Assembly: GCA_000720805.1 (NCBI GenBank) | Contig: JODI01000042.1 | Coordinates: 6,966 to 70,965, forward strand | Source of the DNA: Streptomyces violaceoruber | Lineage (GTDB): Bacteria > Actinomycetota > Actinomycetes > Streptomycetales > Streptomycetaceae | Direction of reading: 5' to 3' | Length of the DNA: 64,000 bases | Part shown: piece after piece, positions 1 through 8,622 of the stretch | How the letters are laid out: each line of letters starts with the position of its first letter | Numbering within the stretch: the stretch's first letter is position 1 | Made by a program: the position numbers and the translations under genes | Notes under the pieces: model-generated | Told to the model about the DNA's origin: nothing | The model's database searches: none | Seen by the model: only the letters and a program-made list of their open reading frames with translations

Positions 1-3000
1 GGGGCACCCACCTCGAACGGCGCGTATGTCCGACTGCCGCGCGAAGTGCTCGGCGACGCGACGGACTTGACGGTCTCGGCCCGCGTGAAGTGGGGCGACG
101 ACGCGTCGGCCTGGCAGCGGATCTTCGACCTGGGGACCGACAACACGAAGTACCTCTTCACCACCCCGTCCAACAACGGCGGGCTGCTGCAGACCTCCGT
201 GACCACCGGCGGGGGCGGCGCGGAGGCACAGGTCCGCGGTTACGCGAAGCTTCCCGCGGACCAGTGGCGGACCGTCACCGTCACCCTCGACAGCGCGGCC
301 GGCCGGCTCACCACCTACCTCGACGGCGTGGCGGTCTCCTCCACCGCGACCGACGTCAAGGCGAACGAGCTGCTGAACAGTTCGGCGACGTCAGCCGGTT
401 ACATAGGCAAGTCCTTCTACCCCGACCCATTGCTCAAGGGCGCGATCGACGACTTCACCGTGTGGCACACGGCGCTCAGCGCCGACCAGGTGGCCGGCAC
501 GGTCGGGAGCCTTCCCACCCTCCAGGAGATCTCGCGGACGTCCTTCGAGGTCCGTACGACGACGGGAACCGCCCCGTCCCTCCCGGCCGCCGTCCGCGCC
601 TCCTTCTCCGACGGCTACGACCGTGACACGCCGGTCACCTGGGACGCGGTACCGTCCGACGAGTACGCCCAGCCGGGCACGTTCACGGTGGCCGGCACCG
701 CGTCCGGTCGCGCGGTGAAGGCGACCGTCACCGTGGTCCGCGAGGGGCAGCTCACCGTCGACCTCGGCTCGGACACCGGCGCGTTCCACGGCGGCGCCTC
801 CGGCACCCTGTACGGGGTGTACGGACCGGACGTCCCCACCAACAACCTCATCGAGGGCATGGGCCTGCGCACCGTCTCCACGAAGGCGCAGGACGGCCCG
901 CAGCACCCCGGTGCCGACGCGCTGGACGTGGTCAAACCGCTGGCCGACTCCACCGACGGTGACGTGTACATCTACATGACGGACATCCACCGCGGCTTCC
1001 CGTACCAGTGGCCGGGCGACACTCCCGAGGAGAAGCTGAAGCTCTACAAGGAGAAGGTCGCCAAGCAGGTCGACCAGGTCCTGCGGTTGCCGAAGGAGTA
1101 CCAGGACAACATCGTCTTCGTGCCGTTCAACGAGCCCGAGGGCAACATGTTCGGCACCGGTGAGTGGAGCTACGACAAGGTCAGCTGGCTCACCGACCCG
1201 GACGACTACTTCGCCGCCTGGGACGACGCGTACAAGCTGATCAAGGGCAAGATGCCGAGCGCCCGCATCGCAGGCCCCAACACCAGCGTCCTGTACGACC
1301 AGGTCAAGGGCTTCCTCACGCACGCCCTGGCCGCCAACACCCTCCCGGACGTCATCACCTGGCACGAGCTGAGCCACCCGGAGGCGGTGCGCGAGAGCGT
1401 CGCCAAGTACCGGGTGTGGGAGAAGGAGCTGTTCAAGGGCACCTCCCGGGAGGGCACGCAGCTCCCGGTCAACATCAACGAGTACGCCTTCAACTACCAC
1501 ACCTCGGTCCCCGGTCAGATGATCCAGTGGGTGTCGGCGATCGAGGAGTCCAAGGTGGACGCCGACATCGCGTACTGGAACATCGACGGCAACCTCTCCG
1601 ACTCCGCAGTGCAGTCCAACCGCGGCAACGGCCAGTGGTGGCTGCTGAACTCGTACGCCTCGATGAGCGGGCACACCGTGAAGGTGACCCCGCCGTTCCC
1701 CGGCGAGAACTACACCATGCAGGGCGTCGGCACGCTGGACGCCAAGAAGAAGCAGGCCCGGCTGATCTTCGGCGGCTCCGCCGGCAAGGGTCACATCACC
1801 TTCGACAACGTCTCCAAGAAGCTCTTCGGGGATCGCGTGCACGCCTGGGTGCGGGAGATCGAGTGGACCGGGCAGGTGGGCGACTCGCCCGGCCCGAAGC
1901 TGCTCACCGAGCAGAACCTGAAGGTCGCTGACGACGGCACGGTGGTCGTCGACTTCGGCGACGGCGCGCTGCCGAAGCTGAAGGAGTCCTCGGCCTACGA
2001 GATCGTCCTCAGCCCGGCCGGGAAGGCGCGGGGCACGCAGTCCCCGCCCGTGCGCTGGCAGGGTTCGTACGAGGCGGAGGACGCCGCGCACACCGGGTCC
2101 GGCTACTCCAAGAACGGCCCGGAGGGCTCGACCCGTGACGTGTCGAAGTTCTACACCTCCGGCGGCTACGACGTGGGCGGTCTGCGCACCGGCTCGGACG
2201 TCACCCTCGACACCACCGTGGACGTCCCCGAGGACGGCACCTACGACCTGAGCGTCTTCGCCAACTCGCTCAACACCTTCGACAAGGTGAAGGAGCAGGG
2301 TCCTACCAACGTCTTCCTGCGCGTGGACGGCAAGGCGGACAGCGAGCAGGAGCTGTTCCTGCCGCTGGGCTACAAGTGGGTGGTCTGGGACCACGCCGAC
2401 ACCAAGGTCAAGCTGACCAAGGGCAAGCACACCCTCACGCTCGCCGCGAAGAGTGCCGACGGCAAGCGGACCACGAAGGGTGACGCCATCGTCGACCGCC
2501 TCACCCTCACCCTTCCCGCGGTGTCGGCCGGCACCCAGGTGTACGAGGGCGAGCTGGCCTGGCCGGCCGGCGGGGCGCAGCCCGTCTACGACCTGCCGAA
2601 GCAGACCGGGACCCCGGCCACCGGCTCGGGCGCGGTCCGGCTCAAGAAGGACCAGAGCGCCACGTTCTGGGTCTACTCCCCCGCCGACCGCGAGGCCACC
2701 CTCGACGTCGACACCCTCGGCGGCACGGGCGCCCGGCTCTCCGTCAACGGGCACGACGTCCTGCGCCTGGCCAAGGGCGGCAGCAGTGTGGCGGTCTCCC
2801 TCTCGGGCGGCGTCAACAAAGTGACGGTGACCGGGGGTTCGTCCACCACCCTCGTGGACCGCCTCACCGTCACCCCCACCGAGGGCACGCTGAAGACGCG
2901 TACGTACGAGGCGGGCGACGCCGAGCTCGCGGGCTCGGCAACGCTGACCCCGCTGTCCCTGGCCACCGCCGGCACGGCGATCACGGGCGTCGGCGGCGAC

Positions 3001-3402
3001 CCCGGCAACGGCAACACCGCGACGTTCACGGTCGCCGCCGACCGGACCGGCCTGTACGCGCTGCGCATCCGCTACTCCAATCCCGAGCAGGCCGAGGCCA
3101 CGCACTACAACCCGGACCCGCTCGCGCGCCACGCCGACATCAGCGTCAACGGCGGGGAGGTACGGCGCGTCAGCTTCCCGCACAGCTTCCACCAGAACAA
3201 CTTCTGGGAGCTGACCGCCCCCGTCCAGTTGAAGAAGGGACAGAACACGATCGCCTTCCGCTCCGAGGAGCTGCCGAACTTCGACGGCACCACCTACGCC
3301 TCGGACACCTTCCCCGGCGTACTGCTGCGCTCGCGCTACGCGCCGGTGATCGACCGGATCGCGGTCGCGCCGTACGCACGGGAGGTGCGCGAGACGCGAT
3401 GA
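1..3402 (+). CDS. Secreted multidomain glycoside hydrolase-like protein (5'-truncated by the window)
   Basis: The reading frame is open from base 1, so the true start and signal peptide lie outside the window; at least 1133 residues are visible. The order is a LamG/jellyroll lectin fold (first ~165 residues), a bacterial Ig-like domain (~170-250), a TIM-barrel glycosidase-like domain (~255-680), then two or three beta-sandwich carbohydrate-binding modules of the CBM6/CBM35 type ('YEAEDA', 'YEGELA' and 'YEAGDAELAG' openings). In the barrel, the Glu of FNEPEG (bases 1132-1134) looks like the acid/base and the Glu of NINEYAF (bases 1480-1482) like the nucleophile of a clan GH-A retaining enzyme; that assignment is inference. 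Substrate is not evident; the module set suggests an extracellular polysaccharide. A hairpin terminator follows the stop. Confidence 0.8.
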   Translation, partial: GAPTSNGAYVRLPREVLGDATDLTVSARVKWGDDASAWQRIFDLGTDNTKYLFTTPSNNGGLLQTSVTTGGGGAEAQVRGYAKLPADQWRTVTVTLDSAAGRLTTYLDGVAVSSTATDVKANELLNSSATSAGYIGKSFYPDPLLKGAIDDFTVWHTALSADQVAGTVGSLPTLQEISRTSFEVRTTTGTAPSLPAAVRASFSDGYDRDTPVTWDAVPSDEYAQPGTFTVAGTASGRAVKATVTVVREGQLTVDLGSDTGAFHGGASGTLYGVYGPDVPTNNLIEGMGLRTVSTKAQDGPQHPGADALDVVKPLADSTDGDVYIYMTDIHRGFPYQWPGDTPEEKLKLYKEKVAKQVDQVLRLPKEYQDNIVFVPFNEPEGNMFGTGEWSYDKVSWLTDPDDYFAAWDDAYKLIKGKMPSARIAGPNTSVLYDQVKGFLTHALAANTLPDVITWHELSHPEAVRESVAKYRVWEKELFKGTSREGTQLPVNINEYAFNYHTSVPGQMIQWVSAIEESKVDADIAYWNIDGNLSDSAVQSNRGNGQWWLLNSYASMSGHTVKVTPPFPGENYTMQGVGTLDAKKKQARLIFGGSAGKGHITFDNVSKKLFGDRVHAWVREIEWTGQVGDSPGPKLLTEQNLKVADDGTVVVDFGDGALPKLKESSAYEIVLSPAGKARGTQSPPVRWQGSYEAEDAAHTGSGYSKNGPEGSTRDVSKFYTSGGYDVGGLRTGSDVTLDTTVDVPEDGTYDLSVFANSLNTFDKVKEQGPTNVFLRVDGKADSEQELFLPLGYKWVVWDHADTKVKLTKGKHTLTLAAKSADGKRTTKGDAIVDRLTLTLPAVSAGTQVYEGELAWPAGGAQPVYDLPKQTGTPATGSGAVRLKKDQSATFWVYSPADREATLDVDTLGGTGARLSVNGHDVLRLAKGGSSVAVSLSGGVNKVTVTGGSSTTLVDRLTVTPTEGTLKTRTYEAGDAELAGSATLTPLSLATAGTAITGVGGDPGNGNTATFTVAADRTGLYALRIRYSNPEQAEATHYNPDPLARHADISVNGGEVRRVSFPHSFHQNNFWELTAPVQLKKGQNTIAFRSEELPNFDGTTYASDTFPGVLLRSRYAPVIDRIAVAPYAREVRETR

Positions 3403-3411
3403 GGTGAACGC

Positions 3412-3450
3412 CGTACGGCCGGGACGTCCATGTGACGCCCCGGCCGTACG
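3412..3450. terminator. Hairpin terminator after the glycoside hydrolase gene
   Basis: A perfect 12-bp stem (3412-3423 with 3439-3450) and a 15-nt loop begin 10 nt after the stop codon. No U-tract follows, which is normal for streptomycete terminators. Confidence 0.6.
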
Positions 3451-3460
3451 TGTTCCACCG

Positions 3461-3489
3461 TTGCCCGGTATACCCCACCCCGGTATATT
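3461..3489 (+). promoter_or_regulatory. Promoter with CsoR-like palindrome for the serine hydrolase gene
   Basis: A -35 TTGCCC (3461-3466) and a -10 TATATT (3484-3489) are separated by exactly 17 bp. The first A of the ATG at 3496 sits 7 nt after the -10, so the transcript is probably leaderless; there is no Shine-Dalgarno sequence. The spacer and -10 contain ATACCCCACCCCGGTAT (3470-3486), which shares its outer ATACC/GGTAT arms, 17-bp length and first eight bases with the CsoR-type operators elsewhere in this window, but lacks the inner G-run. Confidence 0.6.
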
Positions 3490-3495
3490 GGCGGG

Positions 3496-4590
3496 ATGGA
3501 CGTGGAGGGGTTCGCAGAAGAGGGATACGACGCGGTGCGCCGCGTCTTCCAACGGCTGGTGGACGACGGACTGGAGACCGGGGCGGGGCTGTCGGTCTGG
3601 CGGGAGGGACGCGAAGTCGTCCGGCTGAACGCGGGCTGGGCCGATGCCGGGCGCAGCCGCCCGTGGCGCGACGACACGCTGGTCATGCCCTACTCGCTGT
3701 CGAAGTCCTTCGTCACGCTCGCCGCCCTGGTGGCGGTACGCCAGGGCGCGCTGTCCCTGGACGAGCCGATCGCCCGGTACTGGCCCGTGTACGGGGTCCG
3801 GGGCAAGGACCGCACCACCCTCCGCCACGTGCTCACCCACCGCGCGGGCCAGCCGCGTTTCCCCGCCGACGCCGCGGACCTCGACCTGCTGGACGACGAG
3901 GGGCTGCGGGAGAGCCTGGCGCGGGCGGCCCCGGAGTACGTTCCCGGCACCCGGCTCGGGGAGCACGCCCTCACCTACGGCCACCTGGTCGACGGCGTTC
4001 TGCGCGCGGCGGCCGGCACGACAGTGGGCGAGACGTTCAACGACGTGGTCCGGCCCGCGCTGGGCCTCGACGCCTGGTTCGGCGTTCCCGGTCAGGAACT
4101 GCACCGCGTCGCCGACCTGGAGTACGCGGCCCCGGACTGGCCGCGCCGACTCCACGCGGCACCCTGGCTCCACACCCCCTCCGGCGCCCTGGACACCGCG
4201 CGCACCAACTCCCGCGTCTGGCGGCAGTCCGTCTTCGGCGCCGTCAACCTCCATACGACCGCGACCTCCATGGCCGCGTTCTTCTCGCGCCTCACCGGCG
4301 AGGACGGGCCGGTCCGCGCACTGCTGGGTGCGGAGCTGCACACCGCACTGCTGGAATCCCAGGTCACCGACCACGACGAGGTCTTCGGCACCCGGATCAC
4401 CTGGACGCTGGGCTTCGTCAAGGACAAGGGAAAGATCGCCAAGGGCGGGATCGGCGGCTCCGCCGCATGGTGGTCGCTCAGGAACCAGCACGCCTGCGCG
4501 TATCTGACACGCCGACTGGACGACCACGCGCGGGCTGCCACGATCGCGACAGCGCTGGGTGACGACCTGACGGTGGTCGGCGAGGACTGA
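3496..4590 (+). CDS. Serine hydrolase, beta-lactamase class C/esterase family
   Basis: The 364-residue protein has the penicillin-binding-protein-like fold of EstB esterases and class C beta-lactamases. The SxxK motif is SLSKSF (about residues 68-73, nucleophile Ser and general-base Lys), and the second motif corresponds to the YGH around residue 176. No signal peptide or lipobox is visible, so it is likely cytoplasmic. The start is fixed by a promoter placing the transcription start at the ATG. The family covers esterases, D-amino-acid peptidases and lactamases, and the substrate cannot be read from sequence. A strong hairpin separates it from the convergent DUF305 gene. Confidence 0.8.
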   Translation: MDVEGFAEEGYDAVRRVFQRLVDDGLETGAGLSVWREGREVVRLNAGWADAGRSRPWRDDTLVMPYSLSKSFVTLAALVAVRQGALSLDEPIARYWPVYGVRGKDRTTLRHVLTHRAGQPRFPADAADLDLLDDEGLRESLARAAPEYVPGTRLGEHALTYGHLVDGVLRAAAGTTVGETFNDVVRPALGLDAWFGVPGQELHRVADLEYAAPDWPRRLHAAPWLHTPSGALDTARTNSRVWRQSVFGAVNLHTTATSMAAFFSRLTGEDGPVRALLGAELHTALLESQVTDHDEVFGTRITWTLGFVKDKGKIAKGGIGGSAAWWSLRNQHACAYLTRRLDDHARAATIATALGDDLTVVGED

Positions 4591-4595
4591 TAAGG

Positions 4596-4633
4596 ACGGT
4601 GTGGCCGACCGCACGCGCGGCCGGCCACACCGT
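4596..4633. terminator. Bidirectional hairpin terminator between convergent genes
   Basis: A perfect 12-bp stem (4596-4607 with 4622-4633, arm ACGGTGTGGCCG) with a 14-nt loop lies between the stops of the serine hydrolase gene and the DUF305 gene. It can serve both directions. Confidence 0.75.
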
Positions 4634-4652
4634 GTCAGGCGAGCGGGACGCG

Positions 4653-5324
4653 TCAGTTCTTGCCGAGCATCTTGTTCATCTGCTGGATCTCGGCGGTCTG
4701 GGCCGAGATGACGTCGTCCGCGAGCTTCACGGCGGGACCGTACGCGCCCTTGGCCTTCTCGGTCTTCGCCATCTCGACGGCGCCCTCATGGTGCTGGACC
4801 ATCATCTCGAGGAACATCTTGTCGAACTCGGCGCCGGACGCCTTGTCCAGCTTGCCCATGTCCTCGCCGCTCATCATGCCGGGCATGTCAGGCATGGAGG
4901 ACGACATGTCGTGGTCCATGCCCGGCATGGACGACATGTCCTCGGGGACCTCCTCGCCCCACGAGGTGAGCCAGCCGGACATGGTCTTGATCTCCGGGTC
5001 CTGTGCGCTCTTGATCTTCGTGGCGAGGCCCTTGACCTCCTGGGACGAGGCGCGGTCGGCGGCCAGGTCGGCCATGGTGATGGCCTGACGGTGGTGCTGG
5101 ATCATCTCGGTGGAGAAGTCGACGTCGGCGTCGTTGTGGGTGCCGGCCTTCGCCGCGGCGGAAGCGGAGGCGGATGGACCGGCCGACTCGGAGTTCATCG
5201 ACCCCATGTCGTGACCGCCGCTGCCGCTGTCGCTGTCGCCGCCGCACGCGGCCAGTACGAGGGCGGCCACGCCGGTGGTGGCGGCGAGGGCGGCACGACG
5301 GATGAGCCTGCGCTGTGCAGTCAT
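4653..5324 (-). CDS. DUF305 lipoprotein, copper-island protein
   Basis: The 223-residue protein begins with a lipoprotein signal peptide ending in the lipobox LVLAAC, so it should be anchored outside the membrane. The mature part has two DUF305 half-repeats, each with the helix motif QHH (MIQHHRQAI and MMVQHHEGAV), typical of this ferritin-like-fold family. Between them lies a Met/His-rich linker with several MPGM/MDHDM-type motifs, the kind of ligand set used for Cu(I). The start at 5324 is chosen over an upstream in-frame one because an AGGAG precedes it and the signal peptide begins there. It lies downstream of the DUF6153 gene in the same direction and probably shares its CsoR-type operator. 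Biochemical role is unproven; copper binding is inferred. Confidence 0.85.
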   Translation of the reverse strand: MTAQRRLIRRAALAATTGVAALVLAACGGDSDSGSGGHDMGSMNSESAGPSASASAAAKAGTHNDADVDFSTEMIQHHRQAITMADLAADRASSQEVKGLATKIKSAQDPEIKTMSGWLTSWGEEVPEDMSSMPGMDHDMSSSMPDMPGMMSGEDMGKLDKASGAEFDKMFLEMMVQHHEGAVEMAKTEKAKGAYGPAVKLADDVISAQTAEIQQMNKMLGKN

Positions 5325-5421
5325 GGTTGAGCTCCTGCGTTCTGGTGTCTCGGATCTGCTGAAGGGCATGCCGAAGCACGGCGCCACGTCCGCATGGGCA
5401 GGTGGCGGCGTACGGGCCGCT

Positions 5422-5862
5422 CTAGATCCGCAGAAGCTGGAGCTCGGAGAGTGAGGGCGGTGCTCGACCACCGTCGGGACCACTGCCGTCCGGGAACGTC
5501 CGCACGTCCGGCGCCGACCCGGCGCAGGTCACCACGTCGGGCTCCAGCACCGGTACCACCGCGGGAGTCCCGGGAACGGAGGCGGACGCGCAGGTCGGGT
5601 CCGCATGCGTCATGTGACCCGGGCAACCGCCTTCACCGTGGTCGCACTCCCCCGGGGCCGACATCACCACACCTGTGTGTGCGCTCGCCACGATCCGGTC
5701 GGGCCCTGCCGGATCGTGGTTCGCCGGGACCGGCCCGAGGCCGTGCATGCCGAGCAGACCCAGCAGGAGGGCGGCCACGAGCAACCCGAACGACCGCACC
5801 GTACGGTGCGGTCGCGGGTGCTGGACGAGGCGGGTCACGGCCTCATCGTAAGCATGGATCAT
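5422..5862 (-). CDS. DUF6153 family protein, secreted or membrane-anchored
   Basis: This 146-residue protein has one N-terminal membrane segment containing LLGLLGMHGLG, the hallmark I associate with DUF6153, followed by an extracytoplasmic region with a Cys/His-rich patch (CDHGEGGCPGHMTHADPTC). The patch looks suited to binding a soft metal. AAGGGG precedes the ATG at 5862. A CsoR-type operator lies 47 bp upstream, and the DUF305 lipoprotein gene follows 97 bp downstream on the same strand, so the two are likely cotranscribed under copper control. No enzymatic motif is visible. Confidence 0.7.
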   Translation of the reverse strand: MIHAYDEAVTRLVQHPRPHRTVRSFGLLVAALLLGLLGMHGLGPVPANHDPAGPDRIVASAHTGVVMSAPGECDHGEGGCPGHMTHADPTCASASVPGTPAVVPVLEPDVVTCAGSAPDVRTFPDGSGPDGGRAPPSLSELQLLRI

Positions 5863-5908
5863 GGGCCCCTTGCATCCCGGACGCCGCCGAAGCGGCCACG
5901 GAGGTTCA

Positions 5909-5925
5909 ATACCCGCCCAGGGTAT
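5909..5925. promoter_or_regulatory. CsoR-type copper operator upstream of DUF6153/DUF305
   Basis: The inverted repeat ATACCC-GCCCA-GGGTAT matches the TACCC/GGGTA architecture known for actinobacterial CsoR sites. It lies between the oxidase stop and the DUF6153 start. A TATTGA-like -10 overlaps its edge on the minus strand. Confidence 0.75.
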
Positions 5926-5955
5926 ACCAGCCCCGGCCGGACGGGCGTCTGAAGG

Positions 5956-7497
5956 TCAGACCTGGTAGGCGACGTTCGCCATCATCCCGGCCTCACCGTG
6001 GTAGGCGTTGTGGCAGTGCAGCATCCACTGTCCCGGGTTGTCGGCGTCGAAGAAGACGGACAGCTTCTGCTTCGGCAGCACGATCGCGGTGTCCTTGCGC
6101 GGCCCGGAGGCACCGAGCTGGTACGTGTGGCCGTGCAGGTGCATGGGGTGCCACATGTCGGTGTCGTTGACGAAGTCGAGCCGTACGCGCCGGCCCTCCT
6201 CGACGAGGATCGGGTGGGCCTGGGGATTCTTCATGTCGAACGGCGTGCCGTTGACGGCCCAGTTGTACTTGGCCATGCCGCCGGTCAGTTCGATCCGGTG
6301 CGTGATGTCGGTCTTCGCTGTCTTGAGGCGCACGTCGTCGGCGGCGAGAAGCTGCGACGCCGTCCTGATCACACCGTCGAGTTCCTTCGGACGGACTGTC
6401 GGCTTCGGCGTACTCCCCGAGCCCGTACGCACCAGGGCCAGGCCGTTCGCGTTCTTGCCTTCGGCCAGGGCGACCAAGGGGAAGACGCCGTCACCAAGGG
6501 TGACGAGGACGTCGTAGCGCTCACCCATGCCGACCAGCAGGGCGTCCACCTCCTGATGCCGGACCGGGAAGCCGTCGGTGTGCGTGATGGTCAGCTTGTG
6601 GTCGCCGAGGGCCACCCGGTACGCGGTGTCCCCGCCCGCGTTGATGATCCGCAGACGCACTTTCCTGCCGGGCTTGCCGGTGTAGACGTCCGGGGCAGTC
6701 GCCACTCGGCCGTTGATCAGGTGGTGCGGGTACTTCACGTCACCGGCGTCGCCGCCGAGCAGGTCGCTCTCAGCGCCCATGAGCATGAACCTCATCGACG
6801 AAGAGGACGGGGAATCTCCTCCCATGTCCATCCCGCCCATGTCCATCTCGCCCATGCCGTGCCTGAGTTCGGCGAAGACCTCGTCGGGGGTGCCGGTGAC
6901 ACCGTCGACCCAGTCGTCGAGGAGGACGACCCACTCGTCGTCGTAGGCGAGGACCTCTTTCGGGTCCTCGATGACCAGCGGGGCGTACAGGCCGCGGTCG
7001 AGCTGGACGCCGACGTGCGGGTGGAAGAAGTACGTGCCCGGGGCGTCGGCGGTGAAGCGGTAGGTGAAGGTGGATCCGGCCCGGACGGCGGTCTGCGTGG
7101 CCGGCGGCACTCCGTCCATGTCGTTGCGCAGCGCGATGCCGTGCCAGTGGATGGAGGTGGCGGTGCGGTCGGGGAGCTGGTTGGACAGTTCGGCGACGAG
7201 GGTGTCACCGACGGACAGCCGTACCTCCCTGCCGGGGGTACGTCCGTCGAAGGCCCAGGTCCGGGGCATGACGCCGCCACCCAGGTCGATCCTCGCGGGG
7301 GCGGCGGTCAGGGTGAGCTTCCGCTCTCGTCCTGTGCGCCCGCGCTTCTTCTCGGTGGCGGCGACAGCGGAGCCGGACGGGCTGGTGAGGGCGTCGGCGC
7401 CGCCGGAGCCGGAGTCGCCGCTGCAGGCGGCGAGCGCGCCGGCGCCCGCGATTCCGAGCCCGGCGATCAGGGCGGAGCGACGGTTGATGCTGTTCAT
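5956..7497 (-). CDS. Multicopper oxidase, Tat-exported lipoprotein
   Basis: The 513-residue protein opens with a twin-arginine signal (NRRSAL) and a lipobox (LAACSG). All four multicopper-oxidase ligand blocks are present: HWHG (~117), FFHPHVG (~160), HPMHLHGH (~447) and HCHNAYHGEAGMM (~490), so the type 1 site and the trinuclear cluster look intact. The axial residue after the last block is Met. A Met-rich insert (GEMDMGGMDMGG and neighbours) around residue 215 resembles Cu(I)-capture loops of CueO/CopA-type cuprous oxidases, so periplasm-side oxidation of Cu(I) to Cu(II) is the likely role. It sits 74 bp downstream of a DUF6153-like gene on the same strand, under the CsoR-type operator at 8047-8063. 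GAGGAC lies upstream of the ATG. Confidence 0.9.
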   Translation of the reverse strand: MNSINRRSALIAGLGIAGAGALAACSGDSGSGGADALTSPSGSAVAATEKKRGRTGRERKLTLTAAPARIDLGGGVMPRTWAFDGRTPGREVRLSVGDTLVAELSNQLPDRTATSIHWHGIALRNDMDGVPPATQTAVRAGSTFTYRFTADAPGTYFFHPHVGVQLDRGLYAPLVIEDPKEVLAYDDEWVVLLDDWVDGVTGTPDEVFAELRHGMGEMDMGGMDMGGDSPSSSSMRFMLMGAESDLLGGDAGDVKYPHHLINGRVATAPDVYTGKPGRKVRLRIINAGGDTAYRVALGDHKLTITHTDGFPVRHQEVDALLVGMGERYDVLVTLGDGVFPLVALAEGKNANGLALVRTGSGSTPKPTVRPKELDGVIRTASQLLAADDVRLKTAKTDITHRIELTGGMAKYNWAVNGTPFDMKNPQAHPILVEEGRRVRLDFVNDTDMWHPMHLHGHTYQLGASGPRKDTAIVLPKQKLSVFFDADNPGQWMLHCHNAYHGEAGMMANVAYQV

Positions 7498-7571
7498 TTC
7501 GTGGTGTCCTCTGCTGGAAACTGCCGATGCGGTCGCGGAGGGAGGGCACGTCGCGCGCCGTCCCGCGCTGC

Positions 7572-8009
7572 CTACACGCGCAGTCGGGAGAGGACGGACA
7601 GGTCCGGCGGGGCGCGGACGGCGACGGCCGCGCCGGGAGTGCGCCCCGCCGCGGTCTGCCGCAGGTTCAGCAGCGGGTCGAACGCGATCTGATCGGGTAC
7701 CGCGAGCTGTACGGAGCCGACGTTCGCCGAGGCGCAGTGCTGCATGCCCGGCATGTCACAGGTGCCGTGTCCGGCGTAGTTCGCGGCAGTCCCCGAGACG
7801 CGTGCCTGGGTGGGGACCGAGGACGGCGGCGTCCCGTCCGGCATCACGTGAACGGCGTGGACCGGGTCCGGCATGGACGACATGGAGGAGACGTCCGTCG
7901 ATGGCGTCTCGTGGTGGACGAGCACGGCCAGCGCGACGCAGAGGGTGACGAGCACCCCGTACGCCCAACGGGCGGCTGTTCCGCCACCCCGTGCCGACCG
8001 AATCGTCAT
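7572..8009 (-). CDS. DUF6153-like small secreted/membrane protein
   Basis: From the ATG at 8009 (AGGTGGA just upstream) the protein has 145 residues. A single N-terminal hydrophobic segment (WAYGVLVTLCVALAVLV) is followed by an extracytoplasmic tail rich in Met, His and Cys, including HGTCDMPGMQHC. Its size, topology and ligand-rich tail resemble the DUF6153 protein at 5422-5862, but the LLGMHGLG hallmark is absent, so the family assignment is tentative. It is the first gene after a CsoR-type operator and lies directly ahead of the oxidase gene. A copper-shuttling or sensing role outside the membrane is inference. An upstream in-frame start 30 codons earlier lacks a good ribosome site and would cross the operator region. 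Confidence 0.6.
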   Translation of the reverse strand: MTIRSARGGGTAARWAYGVLVTLCVALAVLVHHETPSTDVSSMSSMPDPVHAVHVMPDGTPPSSVPTQARVSGTAANYAGHGTCDMPGMQHCASANVGSVQLAVPDQIAFDPLLNLRQTAAGRTPGAAVAVRAPPDLSVLSRLRV

Positions 8010-8046
8010 GCGCTCCACCTGTGTACTGTCGTCGCTGGATTGGATC

Positions 8047-8063
8047 GTACCCCTAGGGGGTAC
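8047..8063. promoter_or_regulatory. CsoR-type copper operator for the oxidase operon
   Basis: GTACCCCTAGGGGGTAC is a near-perfect palindrome of the CsoR type. It lies 38 bp upstream of the DUF6153-like start, and a TACGAT -10-like hexamer overlaps its edge on the minus strand, so repressor binding would block the promoter. Confidence 0.75.
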
Positions 8064-8123
8064 CCGGGCGCTCGGCGGGGTCAAGATGGAAGCCTTCATG
8101 TGACCCGCGCCACAGATGACGGA

Positions 8124-8143
8124 ATACCCCAGGGGGGTATAGT
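8124..8143 (+). promoter_or_regulatory. CsoR-type operator overlapping the copZA promoter
   Basis: ATACCCCAGGGGGGTAT (8124-8140) runs into a -10 TATAGT (8138-8143); a weak -35 ATGACG lies at 8116-8121. The 17-mer is identical to the one at 32178-32194, and bases after it (GTTCTCA) are also shared. It lies 61 bp from the divergently oriented operator at 8047-8063. Confidence 0.85.
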
Positions 8144-8224
8144 GTTCTCATCGGTCGGGTGAGGCAGGCAGTCACACCTCTCCCGTAAGGACCGTTCACG
8201 CACTCACACCCCGAGGGAAGAGCC

Positions 8225-8518
8225 ATGACCACCGAGACGAACTCCGGCTCCTGCTGCGGCTCCGGTTCCTGCGGCTCCGGCGCCACGGTCGACGTCCAGG
8301 GCGTCGGCGTGACCACCGTGTACAAGGTGTCCGGGATGACCTGCGGCCACTGCGAGGGCGCGGTCTCCCAGGAGATCTCCGCGCTGGACGGCGTCACCGC
8401 GGTCAGCGCGGTCGCCAAGACCGGCGAGGTCACCGTGAGCTCCGCCGCCCCGCTCGACGAGGAGGCCGTCCGGGCCGCCGTCGACGAAGCCGGCTACGAG
8501 CTCGTCGGCCCCGCCTGA
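8225..8518 (+). CDS. copZ: Copper chaperone, heavy-metal-associated (HMA) domain
   Basis: The 97-residue protein has one ferredoxin-like HMA domain with the Cu(I)-binding motif GMTCGHC (residues 37-43, Cys40 and Cys43). A short Cys/Gly-rich N-terminal tail ([12 protein letters not shown]) adds three possible thiol ligands, which is unusual for CopZ and may raise metal capacity. It should carry Cu(I) in the cytoplasm and hand it to the exporter encoded next. GGGAAGAG precedes the ATG. The gene is first behind the CsoR-type promoter at 8124-8143 and lies about 100 bp ahead of copA. Confidence 0.92.
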   Translation: MTTETNSGSCCGSGSCGSGATVDVQGVGVTTVYKVSGMTCGHCEGAVSQEISALDGVTAVSAVAKTGEVTVSSAAPLDEEAVRAAVDEAGYELVGPA

Positions 8519-8622
8519 CGACCCGGCGGGCCACCGCCCGCCCACGTGAACTCCCTCCCGCCGGGACGTACCGCACCGCTGATACGGTCGCCGTGCGTCC
8601 CGGCCTCCCCTGGAGACATGTC

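Noticed and set aside
391..4614. Very long minus-strand open frame opposite the glycoside hydrolase and serine hydrolase genes
   Set aside because: It is a GC-bias shadow: codon composition is Arg/Gly/Val-rich, there is no ribosome site or domain, and it crosses a terminator and two well-supported genes.
8047..8140. A local csoR gene between the divergent copper operators
   Set aside because: Only 215 bp separate the two starts, and no frame there encodes the Cys-His-Cys CsoR helical protein.
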